Of a stretch of 64,000 nt of DNA, positions 26,990-35,866 are shown one piece after another. Position 1 is the first letter of the stretch; each line of letters opens with the position of its first letter. Source of the DNA: Moraxellaceae bacterium (GTDB lineage: Bacteria > Pseudomonadota > Gammaproteobacteria > Pseudomonadales > Moraxellaceae); NCBI GenBank assembly GCA_029237815.1, contig JAQZBP010000008.1, positions 1-64,000 on the forward strand, in the 5' to 3' direction. The notes under the pieces were generated by a model. That model worked only from the letters and a program-made list of their open reading frames with translations, was not told where the DNA came from and made no database searches. Both the position numbers and the translations under genes were made by a program.

Positions 26990-28819
26990 GTGAGCAAGCA
27001 AGCCGTTCCCGTTCCCGATATCGGCGCCGAGTCCGCGGACGTCATCGAGATACTGGTGAAGCCGGGTCAGCTGGTGGGGGCCGAGCAGGCCATCGTGGTG
27101 CTGGAGTCCGACAAGGCCAGCATGGAGGTGCCCTGTCCGTTGGCCGGCACGGTGGCGGAGATCGCCGTGCAGGTGGGGCAGCGCGTGAAGCAGGGCGATG
27201 TGCTGCTGCAGCTCGACACGGCCTCGGTGCCGGAGGCGGGACTGCTGGCGTCGGCGCAGGCAAGCGCGGCGGCGGCGGGCATGGCCGCGCCGGCGGTGCC
27301 GGTGACCACGATCGGCGAGGAGCTGCACCAGGTCAGCGAGATACTGACGCCGCCGGGCGTACCGGGGGGCGAGCCACAGAGCTCCGTATCGACTCCTGCC
27401 TCTCCCGCTGTCGCCGCTACTGCCGCAGTCGCGGCGACAGGCCCCGGGCTTGCGCCATCGCCGCCCGCGGCCGCCACGATGCTGACCGTGCGCGTCCCCG
27501 ATATCGGCGCCGATGTCGCTGACGTCATCGAGATCCTGGTACGGGAAGGGCAGGCGATCACCCTCGAGCAGCCCGTGGTAGTGCTGGAGTCGGCCAAGGC
27601 AAGCATGGAAGTGCCGAGCAGCCTCGCCGGCGTCGTGCAGAAAATCCTCGTGAAGGTCGGCGACAAGGTTTCCGAGAATTCGCCTTTGCTGCAGGTGTTG
27701 GCGCAGGCGCCGGCCGAGACTGCTGCGGCTCCGGCCGCGGCATCCGCGCCGGCGCAAGCGCAGGCGTCGCGAGAGTCTGGCGCGCCGTCGGGGTCTGCAC
27801 GGCAGGCTACATCCACCACTCCCGTTGCTTCGCCGGCGTCCGCGCCGTCCACCGCCGGCCTGCACGGCGCGGCGCTGCGCGCGCTTGCCACGGCCGTGTC
27901 GCAGGCCACGAATGTCTCCGTTCACGCCGGCCCGGCGGTACGCCGCCTGGCCCGCGAGCTTGGCGTCGACCTGGCGAAGGTGAAGGGCACCGGCCCGCGC
28001 GAGCGCATCCTGAAGGAGGACGTGCACGCCTTCGTGAAGCAGGGCATGCAACAGCTTGCCGCGGGTGTCGCGGCGCCTGCGGCCACTTCTGCGGCGCTGC
28101 CTGTCATCGATTTCGCGAAGTGGGGACCGGTGGAGCGCGTCGCGCTCACCCGCATCCAGCGCCTCTCTGCGCAGAACCTGCACCGCGCCTGGAGCACGAT
28201 TCCGCACGTCACGCAGTTCGACGAGGCCGACATCACCGGACTCGAGGAGTTCCGCCTGGGGCAGAAGGACGCCTTCAAGGCAGAGGGGCTCTCGCTCACG
28301 CTGCTGAGCTTCATGGTCAAGGCCTGCGCGCACGTGCTGCGCCAGTTCCCGCGCTTCAACAGCTCGCTGGAGCCGGACGGCGAGAATCTCGTGGTCAAAC
28401 GCTACATCCACATCGGGGTCGCCGTGGATACGCCCAACGGACTCGTGGTGCCGGTGATCCGGGACGCCGACCGCAAGAGCATCCGCGACATTGCGCGCGA
28501 TCTTGGCGAGCTGTCGGCGAAGGCGCGCGACAAGAAGCTGATGCCCGCGGACATGCAGGGCGCGACCTTCAGCATCTCGTCGCTGGGCGGCATCGGCGGC
28601 ACCGCCTTCACGCCCATCGTGAACTGGCCGGAAGTGGCCATCCTCGGCGTCTCCCGCGCGGCGATGAAGCCGGTCTGGAACGGCCAGGAGTTCCGTCCGC
28701 GCCTGATGCTCCCGCTCTCGCTCTCCTATGACCACCGCGTGATCGACGGCGCCGAGGCGGCGCGTTTCACCTCGGCACTGGTGAAGGGGCTCGGGGATAT
28801 CCGCGAGCTCCTGCTGTAG
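26990..28819 (+). CDS. aceF: Pyruvate dehydrogenase E2 component (dihydrolipoamide acetyltransferase)
   Basis: A 609-residue E2 core protein. Two lipoyl domains are present, each with the lipoylated Lys: VVLESDKASMEVP (about residue 40) and VVLESAKASMEVP (about 205). They are joined by Ala/Pro-rich flexible linkers. A peripheral-subunit-binding domain (PAVRRLARELGVDLAKVKGTG) and the catalytic acetyltransferase domain follow, ending in the active-site SYDHRVIDGAEAARF. The second lipoyl domain has Ala where the first has Asp (DKA versus AKA), still compatible with lipoylation. The GTG start at 26990 follows AGGAAAGGAG; the longer frame from 26861 is a shadow overlapping aceE. Confidence 0.95.
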   Translation: MSKQAVPVPDIGAESADVIEILVKPGQLVGAEQAIVVLESDKASMEVPCPLAGTVAEIAVQVGQRVKQGDVLLQLDTASVPEAGLLASAQASAAAAGMAAPAVPVTTIGEELHQVSEILTPPGVPGGEPQSSVSTPASPAVAATAAVAATGPGLAPSPPAAATMLTVRVPDIGADVADVIEILVREGQAITLEQPVVVLESAKASMEVPSSLAGVVQKILVKVGDKVSENSPLLQVLAQAPAETAAAPAAASAPAQAQASRESGAPSGSARQATSTTPVASPASAPSTAGLHGAALRALATAVSQATNVSVHAGPAVRRLARELGVDLAKVKGTGPRERILKEDVHAFVKQGMQQLAAGVAAPAATSAALPVIDFAKWGPVERVALTRIQRLSAQNLHRAWSTIPHVTQFDEADITGLEEFRLGQKDAFKAEGLSLTLLSFMVKACAHVLRQFPRFNSSLEPDGENLVVKRYIHIGVAVDTPNGLVVPVIRDADRKSIRDIARDLGELSAKARDKKLMPADMQGATFSISSLGGIGGTAFTPIVNWPEVAILGVSRAAMKPVWNGQEFRPRLMLPLSLSYDHRVIDGAEAARFTSALVKGLGDIRELLL

Positions 28820-28830
28820 CGGGGCCATCG

Positions 28831-28868
28831 CCATTAAAAAAGCCCGCGGTCGCGGGCTTTTTTAATGG
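28831..28868. terminator. Perfect bidirectional terminator after aceF
   Basis: CCATTAAAAAAGCCCGCG and its exact complement flank a GT centre, 18 bp with no mismatch, giving A6/T6 tracts on both strands. It ends aceEF on the plus strand and could also end the minus-strand adenosyltransferase gene that stops at 29009. Bases 28869-29008 carry no gene. Confidence 0.95.
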
Positions 28869-29008
28869 GAGAAGTTCGGGTGTCGCCTTCTGCGTGATCC
28901 GCGTCGGACTTCGACTTCGGCACCGGCGTTGGCATGTGTTCAGGGCGGAAGTTTGCGCCGCGGCATCAGGCGCAATGCCGCGCGTCGGCGCTATGCCAGT
29001 GCGCCGAT

Positions 29009-29560
29009 TCAGCGCTTGCGGTTCCAGAGCACTTCGCCATTGCCGTTCTCGCGCGCCAGCGTGCGTGCCAGCACGAACAGATAATCCGAGAGCCGGTTCA
29101 GGTACTGCAGGGGCAGGGCGCGCACATTGTCCTCAGCGTCGGCCAGCGAGCAGGTACGGCGCTCGGCGCGACGGCAGACGGTACGCGCCAGGTGCGCCGT
29201 CGCCGCGGCGCAGTTGCCGCCCGGCAGGATGAACTCCTTCAGCATCGGCAGGCTCTCGTTGAGTGCGTCGATTTCCGCTTCGATCAGCTCGATCTGGCCG
29301 TCCTTCAGCAGGACGTAGCCCGGGATGCAGAGCTCGCCGCCCAGGTCGAAGAGGTCGTGCTGCACCTCGCCGAGCAGGGCCTGCGCCGGATGTGCCGCGG
29401 GCAGTTCCGCACGCAGCAGGCCGATGCTGGCGTTGAGCTCGTCGACGGTGCCGTAGGCCTCCACGCGCACATCGTCCTTGGCCACGCGCGAGCCGTCGCC
29501 GAGGCCGGTGCTGCCGTCGTCGCCGGTGCGCGTGTAGATCTTCGAGAGCCGGTTGCCCAT
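29009..29560 (-). CDS. pduO: PduO-type cob(I)alamin adenosyltransferase
   Basis: A 183-residue ATP:corrinoid adenosyltransferase that makes adenosylcobalamin. The N-terminal ATP-binding signature KIYTRTGDDGSTGLGDGSRV is followed by the conserved YGTVDELNASIG, LGGELCIPG and FILPGGN segments, and by RRAERRTCSLA with the active-site Arg/Glu and LPLQYLNRLSDYLFVLAR near the end. The ATG at 29560 starts exactly at the family N-terminus; the longer frame is a shadow. It lies 52 bases downstream of btuB on the same strand and so probably belongs to the riboswitch-controlled transcript. Confidence 0.93.
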   Translation of the reverse strand: MGNRLSKIYTRTGDDGSTGLGDGSRVAKDDVRVEAYGTVDELNASIGLLRAELPAAHPAQALLGEVQHDLFDLGGELCIPGYVLLKDGQIELIEAEIDALNESLPMLKEFILPGGNCAAATAHLARTVCRRAERRTCSLADAEDNVRALPLQYLNRLSDYLFVLARTLARENGNGEVLWNRKR

Positions 29561-29612
29561 GGGGACTCCTGCACGAATGGGGGCGGCGTCGCGCCGCCCG
29601 CGTTGTGTCGCT

Positions 29613-31433
29613 TCAGCGCCAGGCGTAGGTCGCGGTGACGTAGCCGCTGCGCTCCGCCGTCTGGTAGCCCAGTACTTCCTGGTAGCGCTTGTCGCCGGCG
29701 TTCTCGAGGCGCGCCCCGAGCGTGAGCGACGGTAGCACCTCCCAGCCGGCATAGACATTGAACAGGGTATAGCCACCCAGCCGCTTGCCGCCATCGCGCG
29801 TGCTGCTGCGCGAGCGCGCTTCGGTGCCGGCGTTGAAGCGGTCGCTGAAAACATATTCCAGCAGGCCACTGAAGGTGGCCTGCGGGCGGCGCACGAGGTC
29901 GTTGCCCAGGATGTCCTCGGCGGACTGGCTGCCGGCGTTCAGCTTCCAGCGCAGGTCGGCGACGCGGCCGCCGGCGTCGAGCTCGACACCCTGCAGGCGT
30001 GCCTTTTTCACGTTGACGAGGTCGAAGGGCATGCTGCTGCCGTAGTCGATCAGGTCGCGTACGTTGTTGCGGTAGGCGGAGACGCGCACGTGCTGGCCGC
30101 CGTGGTGGACTTCCACGCCGACTTCGCGCTCGCGCGCCTCTTCCGGCTGCAGGTCCGGGTTGCCGCGGAACATGCCGAAGAAGCCCGGATAGTAAAGGTC
30201 GGTGGCGGACGGCGCGCGGAAGGCGCTGCCATAGGCACCATAGAGCTTCAGCGCCGGCAGGAGCTGCACGGCGAGCGTCGCGTTGCCGGTGCCGTAGTTG
30301 CCGAAGGTGTCGTGGCGGTCCTCGCGCAGCGATGCGCTGGCGCTGACGATGCCCAAGGTCGCGTACTGCGCCACGAACACGCCGGTGTTCTGCAGGCGCT
30401 TGTCGAAGGCCGTGCTGTTGGCCAGCAGATCGCGGCTCTCGGCCTGCTCGTCGGAGACGTCGGTGCCGGCCACCAGCGTCCAGCCCTTCGTCCACTCGAT
30501 GCGGTGCAGCCAGCTTGCGCTGTCGCGTTGCGTGTTGAAGCCGGAGTAGTAGGCGCCGAAGGGGTCGTCGCGGCCGTCGGTGGCGAGGGTGTTGCGCAAC
30601 CAGCCGAGCTGCAGCGTCTGCGTCCAGTTGTCGAGGATGTCGTGCTCCAGGCGGGTGGAGGCGAGTCCGACGTCCTGCTCGTTAAGGCCGCTGTCAAACT
30701 CCGTGCGGCCTTCTTTCCAGCTGGTGCTGAAGCTTGCGTTCACGCGTTCGCCGAAGGTCGCCTGGCCGGAGAGCTGGGCCGTTTTCATCTGCCCGCCGTC
30801 CTTGTCGGGGTCGGGCGCGAAATAGTTGCTGGCGGTGGCCGAGAAGCCATCGGTGTCGAGCAGGCCCACGCGCAGGCTCACGCCGTTGCGCGCATCGCCG
30901 AGGCGGGCGCCGGCGTTGAGCTCGTGGGTATTGAAGCTGCCGGTACGCGCGCTGACCTCGGCCTTTGCCGAGCGTCGCGTGAAAACCTGAATCACGCCGC
31001 CGATGGCATCGGAGCCGTACTGCGAGCTGTAGGCGCCGCGGGCGATCTCGATGCGCTCGATGTCGTCGGCGCGCAGCAGGGAGAGATCGAACAGGCCCTG
31101 GTTGGCATCGTTCACGCGCACGCCGTCGATCAGCACCAGTACCTGCTTGCTGGCAGCGCCGCGCAGGAACACGGCACTGCTGGTGAGCGGGCCGCCGGTG
31201 CCGAGCACGACGAGTCCGGCTTCCTGCTGCAGCAGGTCGGCAAGCGTGACGGTCTGCCGCGTGGCGATCTCTTCGCGCGTGATGACGGTGCTGTTGGGTA
31301 TCGGGGCGGCGATGTCCGGCAGGCGCGTGGCGGTGACCACGACCTCTGGAAGGCTGTCGGCGGCGGTGGTGTCCTGCGCGAGCGCAGGTGAAACGGATAG
31401 CGCCGCGAGTAGCGGCAGGAGGAAGCGATTCAT
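29613..31433 (-). CDS. btuB: TonB-dependent outer-membrane vitamin B12 receptor
   Basis: A 606-residue porin-like receptor. The signal peptide is cleaved at ALAQ (near residue 20). The TonB box is SLPEVVVTATR. The plug domain contains SAVFLRGAASKQVLVLIDGVRVND and IERIEIARGAYSSQYGSDAIGGVIQVFTRR, and the 22-strand barrel ends with the aromatic-rich GYVTATYAWR. The length equals that of E. coli BtuB (about 610). A cobalamin riboswitch lies in the leader, which supports the assignment strongly. GGAG upstream of the ATG (as CCGGAGTCACC) is the ribosome-binding site. An adenosyltransferase gene follows. Confidence 0.93.
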   Translation of the reverse strand: MNRFLLPLLAALSVSPALAQDTTAADSLPEVVVTATRLPDIAAPIPNSTVITREEIATRQTVTLADLLQQEAGLVVLGTGGPLTSSAVFLRGAASKQVLVLIDGVRVNDANQGLFDLSLLRADDIERIEIARGAYSSQYGSDAIGGVIQVFTRRSAKAEVSARTGSFNTHELNAGARLGDARNGVSLRVGLLDTDGFSATASNYFAPDPDKDGGQMKTAQLSGQATFGERVNASFSTSWKEGRTEFDSGLNEQDVGLASTRLEHDILDNWTQTLQLGWLRNTLATDGRDDPFGAYYSGFNTQRDSASWLHRIEWTKGWTLVAGTDVSDEQAESRDLLANSTAFDKRLQNTGVFVAQYATLGIVSASASLREDRHDTFGNYGTGNATLAVQLLPALKLYGAYGSAFRAPSATDLYYPGFFGMFRGNPDLQPEEAREREVGVEVHHGGQHVRVSAYRNNVRDLIDYGSSMPFDLVNVKKARLQGVELDAGGRVADLRWKLNAGSQSAEDILGNDLVRRPQATFSGLLEYVFSDRFNAGTEARSRSSTRDGGKRLGGYTLFNVYAGWEVLPSLTLGARLENAGDKRYQEVLGYQTAERSGYVTATYAWR

Positions 31434-31555
31434 GGTGACTCCGGCTGTCTGGATCCCCGCAAACAGGAACAGGGCCGGTGCAACGAGCGCAGGGGAAACG
31501 GCTGCACGAGGATGTGCAGGGGAGTCTCCCGGTCATTAGCCCGCCGCACCGACCG

Positions 31556-31726
31556 TCGGCTTTCAGGCCGGTCTCCGGGCTCGTCGCTGGTTTCCCGCGC
31601 TGCTCGCCTTCCCGTCTTGCGACAGTGGCTTGTGAGCGGCGCATCACGACTTACCGTTGCGGGGGCAGCCCTGGCATTTCACCAGATTCCCGTCCGGGCC
31701 TGTTTGCGGCAGACCCGGACCAGCCC
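31556..31726 (-). promoter_or_regulatory. Cobalamin riboswitch upstream of btuB
   Basis: Read on the minus strand, the region contains conserved cobalamin aptamer blocks in order: GGTGAAATGCCAGGGCTGCC, CCCGCAACGGTAAG, CACAAGCCACTG, and the B12 box GAGCCCGGAGACCGGCC. A small CTGCAC/GTGCAG hairpin (31502-31519) lies between aptamer and gene without a poly-T tail, so control is more likely at translation initiation or through another fold than by this hairpin as terminator. Adenosyl- or methylcobalamin binding should reduce btuB expression, as in other members. Boundaries are approximate. Confidence 0.93.
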
Positions 31727-31822
31727 GGTCTTATTACAAGAAAGGGCTGGACACCTGAAAGCGGGGCGATTCTAGAAGGACGCAGGGCGAAAGACCAAGA
31801 CTTTTCCGCAGGCGATGGCGCT

Positions 31823-32728
31823 TCAGTGCATCGTGAGCACGGCGGCCAGCATGCGTTCGTTTTCCGGGACGGCGATGCCGTGGAGGCGGGCGCGGTCGAC
31901 CACGTAGCCGTTCAGGAAGCGGATTTCGGTGCTGCGACCGGCCTCGACGTCCGCACACATGGAAGAGCGGTTGGCGGCGGTTTTCTGCGCGGTGGCAGCA
32001 GCCAGGCGGAACAGGGCGTCGCCATCCGCCGCCAGGCCTTCGGCCGTCATGACCGCGGCGACCTCGCTGCAGAGCGCGCGCATGATGGCCAGGGCCTCGG
32101 GCTTCGCCAGCAGGTCGCCGTTGCGGCAGCGGTAGAGCGCCGTCAGGGGATTGATGGCGCAGTTGATGGCGAGCTTCTGCCAGCGCCGTGCAGTGATGTC
32201 GGGCACCGCCATCATGCCGAGTTCGAGGGCAATCCTTTCCGCATGGGCATCGTTCCCGGGCCGCGCGCCGCCGATGACAGTGTCGCCGCGGCCGGCCAGC
32301 ACCAGGCTGTCGCGGTCGCGGCGGAACACGCCGTCCGTGGTGATGGCGCACAACACGCAAAGGTCGGGGCGCGTTGCGCAAAGCCAGTCCTCCACGCCCA
32401 TGCCGTTCTGCAGCAGCACTACCGGCGTGGCGGTGGCAAGTCGCGGCAAAAGCGGCGTCAGCGCATCGCGCGTGACATGGCTCTTGGTCGTCACGAGCAA
32501 GCGCGCCACCTCGCCACCGGCGGTGGCGGAGTGCTGCGGGAAGGTGTGCGTGAGGCGCGTGTCGCCATCCTCGAGGGAGAGCGTGCGGGACGCGGCATCG
32601 CCGTCGCGCCCGATGAGCGTGACATCAATGCCGCGCGCGGCGAGGCGCAGGGACCAGAGGCCGCCGATGGCGCCTGCGCCCAGCACGTGCCAGGCGGCGG
32701 GCGGAAGTGATCCGGAGGCGGCGCTCAC
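31823..32728 (-). CDS. panE: 2-dehydropantoate 2-reductase
   Basis: A 301-residue NADPH-dependent ketopantoate reductase of pantothenate (coenzyme A) synthesis. Evidence: the nucleotide-binding WHVLGAGAIGGLWSLRLA motif near residue 13, VVLLQNGMG, the catalytic Lys segment WQKLAINCAINPLTALY, and EIRFLNGYV near the end. GTG start at 32728 overlaps the stop codon of the upstream response-regulator gene (GTGA at 32725-32728), so the pair is translationally coupled although the functions look unrelated. Bases 31727-31822 are the start of the btuB leader. Confidence 0.92.
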   Translation of the reverse strand: MSAASGSLPPAAWHVLGAGAIGGLWSLRLAARGIDVTLIGRDGDAASRTLSLEDGDTRLTHTFPQHSATAGGEVARLLVTTKSHVTRDALTPLLPRLATATPVVLLQNGMGVEDWLCATRPDLCVLCAITTDGVFRRDRDSLVLAGRGDTVIGGARPGNDAHAERIALELGMMAVPDITARRWQKLAINCAINPLTALYRCRNGDLLAKPEALAIMRALCSEVAAVMTAEGLAADGDALFRLAAATAQKTAANRSSMCADVEAGRSTEIRFLNGYVVDRARLHGIAVPENERMLAAVLTMH

Positions 32729-33699
32729 GCGGGCTGCGGCGCTCCGGTCCAGCGCGCGAACACGATGCTGGAGGACTCCGCGGCCTGCGGGATCAGCGAC
32801 TGGGCGAGGGTCATCAGCACGTCCGGGTTCGGCGCCAGCGCATCGTTGTCGGAGGCGGCGATGGTGAGCAGCAGCTTGACCGAGAGGAAGCCGGCCGAGG
32901 TCTTGAAGGCCTTCAGGTTGATGCCGTCGTGCAGGCGGCGGTAGTTGTTGGCGGTGCAGTGCTCGAGCGAGGGCTGCGTCGTGATGATGGCGAACTGGTT
33001 GGGGCTGATGCGCGTCACCACGTCGAGCGGACGCACCAGCTGGCGCAGGCGGCGCGCCACGGCCAGCAGCAGCTGGCTCAGGATGGCGGGCGGGTACTGC
33101 TTGCGCAGCGCATCGAAGTTACCGATGGTGAGCAGCTTGTAGCAGGCGGCGCCGCCACGCGAGCCGACATGCTTCAGCGCTTCATCGAGGCGGCGGATGG
33201 CGTATTCGCGGTTGCCGAGGCCCGTGAGCCCGTCGAAGGGCGACAGCTTCTTCAGCTTGGCGTTGGCCTCGATCAGGTTCTGGTTCTCGCCCAGCAGGCG
33301 GTTCTGCAGCGAGGTGATGCGCTCGGCGGAAAGCAGGCGCGGCAGCAGCTGGTCCTGCATGTGGGACTTGTTCACGAAGTCGTCGACGCCCTGCTCGAAG
33401 GCTTCGCCGAGGGCTTCCACGCCTTCTTTTGCGGTCAGCAGCATCACATAGGTGAAGTGGTTGTTGGCCTCGTCGAGCTGGCGCACGCGGTTGGTCAGCT
33501 CGAGCCCGTCCATTTCCGGCATCAGCCAGTCCGCGATCAGGATGCGCGCGGAGCGCTCCTCGAGCATTTGCAGGGCGGTGGCGGCGGAGTGGGCGTGGCG
33601 CACATCCTGGTAGCCGGCCCGCGCGATGACGCGATTGACCATGGCGCTGGAAAACTTGGTGTCGTCCACCACCAGGATGGATGTATCGATATTGGGCAT
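32725..33699 (-). CDS. Response regulator with degenerate GGDEF domain
   Basis: A 324-residue cytoplasmic protein. Residues 1-120 are an intact receiver: acidic pocket VVDD, phospho-acceptor Asp57 in LIADWLMPEMDG, and LLTAK with the conserved Thr/Lys. A coiled helix (about 125-155) leads to a GGDEF-like domain starting DGLTGLGNREYAIRRL. At the signature position the sequence reads RISPNQF instead of GGDEF, so diguanylate cyclase activity is not expected; it may be a nucleotide-free signalling or protein-binding module. The ATG at 33699 is chosen because the receiver begins there. It is co-transcribed with panE. Confidence 0.85.
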   Translation of the reverse strand: MPNIDTSILVVDDTKFSSAMVNRVIARAGYQDVRHAHSAATALQMLEERSARILIADWLMPEMDGLELTNRVRQLDEANNHFTYVMLLTAKEGVEALGEAFEQGVDDFVNKSHMQDQLLPRLLSAERITSLQNRLLGENQNLIEANAKLKKLSPFDGLTGLGNREYAIRRLDEALKHVGSRGGAACYKLLTIGNFDALRKQYPPAILSQLLLAVARRLRQLVRPLDVVTRISPNQFAIITTQPSLEHCTANNYRRLHDGINLKAFKTSAGFLSVKLLLTIAASDNDALAPNPDVLMTLAQSLIPQAAESSSIVFARWTGAPQPA

Positions 33700-33892
33700 G
33701 ATGATTTTTCTTGTGTGCCGAGTGTGATCCGCTTCACACCTACTAGCGAATGCCCTGCACAGCGTCAAGCCGGCAGGGATGGGTGGCAGTTCTGCCGGCC
33801 CGCCTTGGCAGGGGCCGGTTTTTTTCGCATCGGGCCGTCGAAACCAGGGTGGTTGCCCGAGCCGGATGGGGCTGGCGGACAGGGCGGCAGGA

Positions 33893-34441
33893 TCAGGGAG
33901 CGGGCACCAGCACGAGTTGGTCGTCACGCAGGCGCCAGGGCAGGGGCAGCAGGTTCTGCTCCTTGCGTGCCAGCTGACCCGGATGCCCCGGCCAGGGCTT
34001 CAGCGCGCGACCTGCCAGGTCCCAGGCGGCGCCGCTGTCGGCCACGAAGCCGCCTGGCCAGGCGCCGGCGGCCGGCAGATGCCTTACCGGCTCGTCGATG
34101 GCGCTCTTCGGCTGCAGCACGAACCAGTCCTGCGTGGCGAGGCCGGGCGCGGAGGGGAACCAGAGCCGGTCAGCGGGGGTTTCCGCGAGCTGCCGGCCGA
34201 GCGTGGCGCCGCTGCGCGTGACGAACACCGTGCTGCCATCGACCAGCGTGACGAGCCGCGTCTCGCCCTCGGCAAAGGTGGTCGCAGGCAGCGCCGTGGC
34301 GTTTGCCGGCAGCGTATCCGGCGTTACCGGAATGCTTTTCAGGAAGGGCACCAGCAGGAACAGGACACCGATGGCGACCAGCACTTTCACGCTGGCACGC
34401 AGGTAAAGGCGGCGCTGCTCCTGCGCTTCAGTCGTGGCCAT
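33893..34441 (-). CDS. Membrane-anchored Rieske-like protein lacking cluster ligands
   Basis: A 182-residue protein with one N-terminal transmembrane helix (about residues 18-37) and a periplasmic domain. Sequence features recall the Rieske iron-sulfur protein of cytochrome bc1: GSTVFVTRSGATL early in the domain and AAWDLAGRALKPWP…NLLPLPWRLRDDQLVLVPA at the end, like the YDxAGR…NLxVPPYxFxxDxxLxIG pattern. However, the protein contains no cysteine at all, so it cannot hold a 2Fe-2S cluster. Function unknown; the Rieske relationship is an inference. Its start overlaps the end of ampG by 14 bases. A CCGGCCC/GGGCCGG stem with T7 (33797-33826) in the 193-base gap after this gene points the other way. 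Confidence 0.65.
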   Translation of the reverse strand: MATTEAQEQRRLYLRASVKVLVAIGVLFLLVPFLKSIPVTPDTLPANATALPATTFAEGETRLVTLVDGSTVFVTRSGATLGRQLAETPADRLWFPSAPGLATQDWFVLQPKSAIDEPVRHLPAAGAWPGGFVADSGAAWDLAGRALKPWPGHPGQLARKEQNLLPLPWRLRDDQLVLVPAP

Positions 34442-35807
34442 CGGGGGAGGTTTCCGGGCCGGGCGTGGTGTCCGCCAGCGCCACGCGCGGACGCAGCCAG
34501 AAGAAGAGGAACAGGGCGGGCAGCACCGCCAGCGTCGAGAAGACGAAAAAGCCGGTATAGCTCATCGAGGCCACCATGAAGCCGGAGAGGCCGCCGATGA
34601 GCTTGCCCGGCAGCGTCACCAGCGAACTGAAGAGCGCGTACTGCGTCGCGGTATAGCGCCGGTTCACCAGGGCCGAGAGCCAGGCCACCGCGGCGGTGCC
34701 GAGGAAGCCGCCGGCGAAGTTCTCGCCACTGATCACGAGCGTGAACAGCGTGATGTCGCCAGGGTGCATGGCCAGCAGCAGGTAGAGCAGGTTGCTGGCA
34801 CCGCCGACCACGATGCCGGCCAGCAGCGTGCGCTCGATGCCGAAGCGCACCACGGTGGCGCCGCCGATGAAGGCGCCGGCAATGCCGATCCACACGCCGA
34901 AGATCTTCGACACCGCGCCGATCTGGGTCTTGGTGAAGCCGCTGTCCAGGTAGAAGGGCACCGCCATCACGCCCAGCATCTGGTCCGAGATCTTGAACAG
35001 TCCGATGAAGAGCAGAAGGCCGACACCGATGGCGCCGCGGTAGCGCTGGAAAAAGTCGCGGAAGGGGCCGATCACGCCATCCTCGATGGCGCCGGTCAGC
35101 GACGCGGCGCGCGCCTCGCTGTGCACCGGCTCGCGTGCCAGCAGGGTTGCGACCATCACCCCTATCAGCAGCAGCGCCATCAGCTGGTACACCTCCGGCC
35201 AGCTGATGTGGTCGGCGAGGATGAGTGCGAGCGCGCCCGAGGCCAGCAGTGCAAGGCGATAGCCCAGCGTATAGGTGGCGGCGAGCGCGCCCTGCGTCTC
35301 GATGGGCGCGATCTCGATGCGGTAGGCGTCCACCACGACGTCCTGCGTGGCGCCGGCGAAGGCGGCCAGGAAGATGAAGCCGATGAAAAGCGGCAGGTCC
35401 TGTGGCGTCAGGAAGGCCATGCCGAGCAGGCTGGCGAGGAGCAGGAGCTGCGCGCCCAGCAGCCAGCCGCGGCGCTGGCCGAGGCGGTGCAGCAGCGGCA
35501 GGCGCAGGCGGTCCACGGCCGGTGACCACAGGAATTTCAGCGAATAGGTGAGCGTGGCGTAGCTGATGAGGCCGATGGTTTCCAGCGTCACGCCGCCTTC
35601 CTTCAGCCAGGCCGACACCGTGCCGCCCACCAGCAGGAAGGGCAGGCCCGAGGTGAAGCCGAAGAAGAACAGGGTGAGCGCGGCGGGTTGCGCAAAGGCC
35701 TCGCGCAGCGAATACGAGCGCCGTGTGGCGGCGGGCGAGCCTTCGGCAGCCTGCTCGGCGGCGTCGACAGGATCAGTTTCCGGTGGCTGGTAGGGCGTCT
35801 TGGGCAT
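34428..35807 (-). CDS. ampG: AmpG-type muropeptide permease (major facilitator superfamily)
   Basis: A 459-residue inner-membrane transporter with about 12-14 helices that imports anhydromuropeptides from the periplasm for recycling. Diagnostic segments: FFFGFTSGLPFLLVGGTVSAWL, YSLKFLWSPAVDR, FAGATQDVVVDAYRIE and TATQYALFSSLVTLPGKLIGG. The N- and C-terminal tails are polar. The ATG at 35807 is chosen over an in-frame TTG at 35828. It supplies the substrate for AmpD (21826-22380) although the two genes are separate. The Rieske-like gene follows with a 14-base overlap. Confidence 0.9.
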   Translation of the reverse strand: MPKTPYQPPETDPVDAAEQAAEGSPAATRRSYSLREAFAQPAALTLFFFGFTSGLPFLLVGGTVSAWLKEGGVTLETIGLISYATLTYSLKFLWSPAVDRLRLPLLHRLGQRRGWLLGAQLLLLASLLGMAFLTPQDLPLFIGFIFLAAFAGATQDVVVDAYRIEIAPIETQGALAATYTLGYRLALLASGALALILADHISWPEVYQLMALLLIGVMVATLLAREPVHSEARAASLTGAIEDGVIGPFRDFFQRYRGAIGVGLLLFIGLFKISDQMLGVMAVPFYLDSGFTKTQIGAVSKIFGVWIGIAGAFIGGATVVRFGIERTLLAGIVVGGASNLLYLLLAMHPGDITLFTLVISGENFAGGFLGTAAVAWLSALVNRRYTATQYALFSSLVTLPGKLIGGLSGFMVASMSYTGFFVFSTLAVLPALFLFFWLRPRVALADTTPGPETSPDGHD

Positions 35808-35866
35808 GGCGGCGGGGTCGGAACGCAAACGGCTACGTTACGGGAATCCGCGGAAGGGCAGAAGCC

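Noticed and set aside
31823..33699. panE and the receiver gene as one bifunctional fusion
   Set aside because: They are in different frames with a clean GTGA overlap, so they are two proteins.
33797..33826. Terminator-like stem with T7 between the Rieske-like gene and the receiver gene
   Set aside because: It points rightward on the plus strand, where no gene ends; it may be a chance GC dyad or an old remnant.
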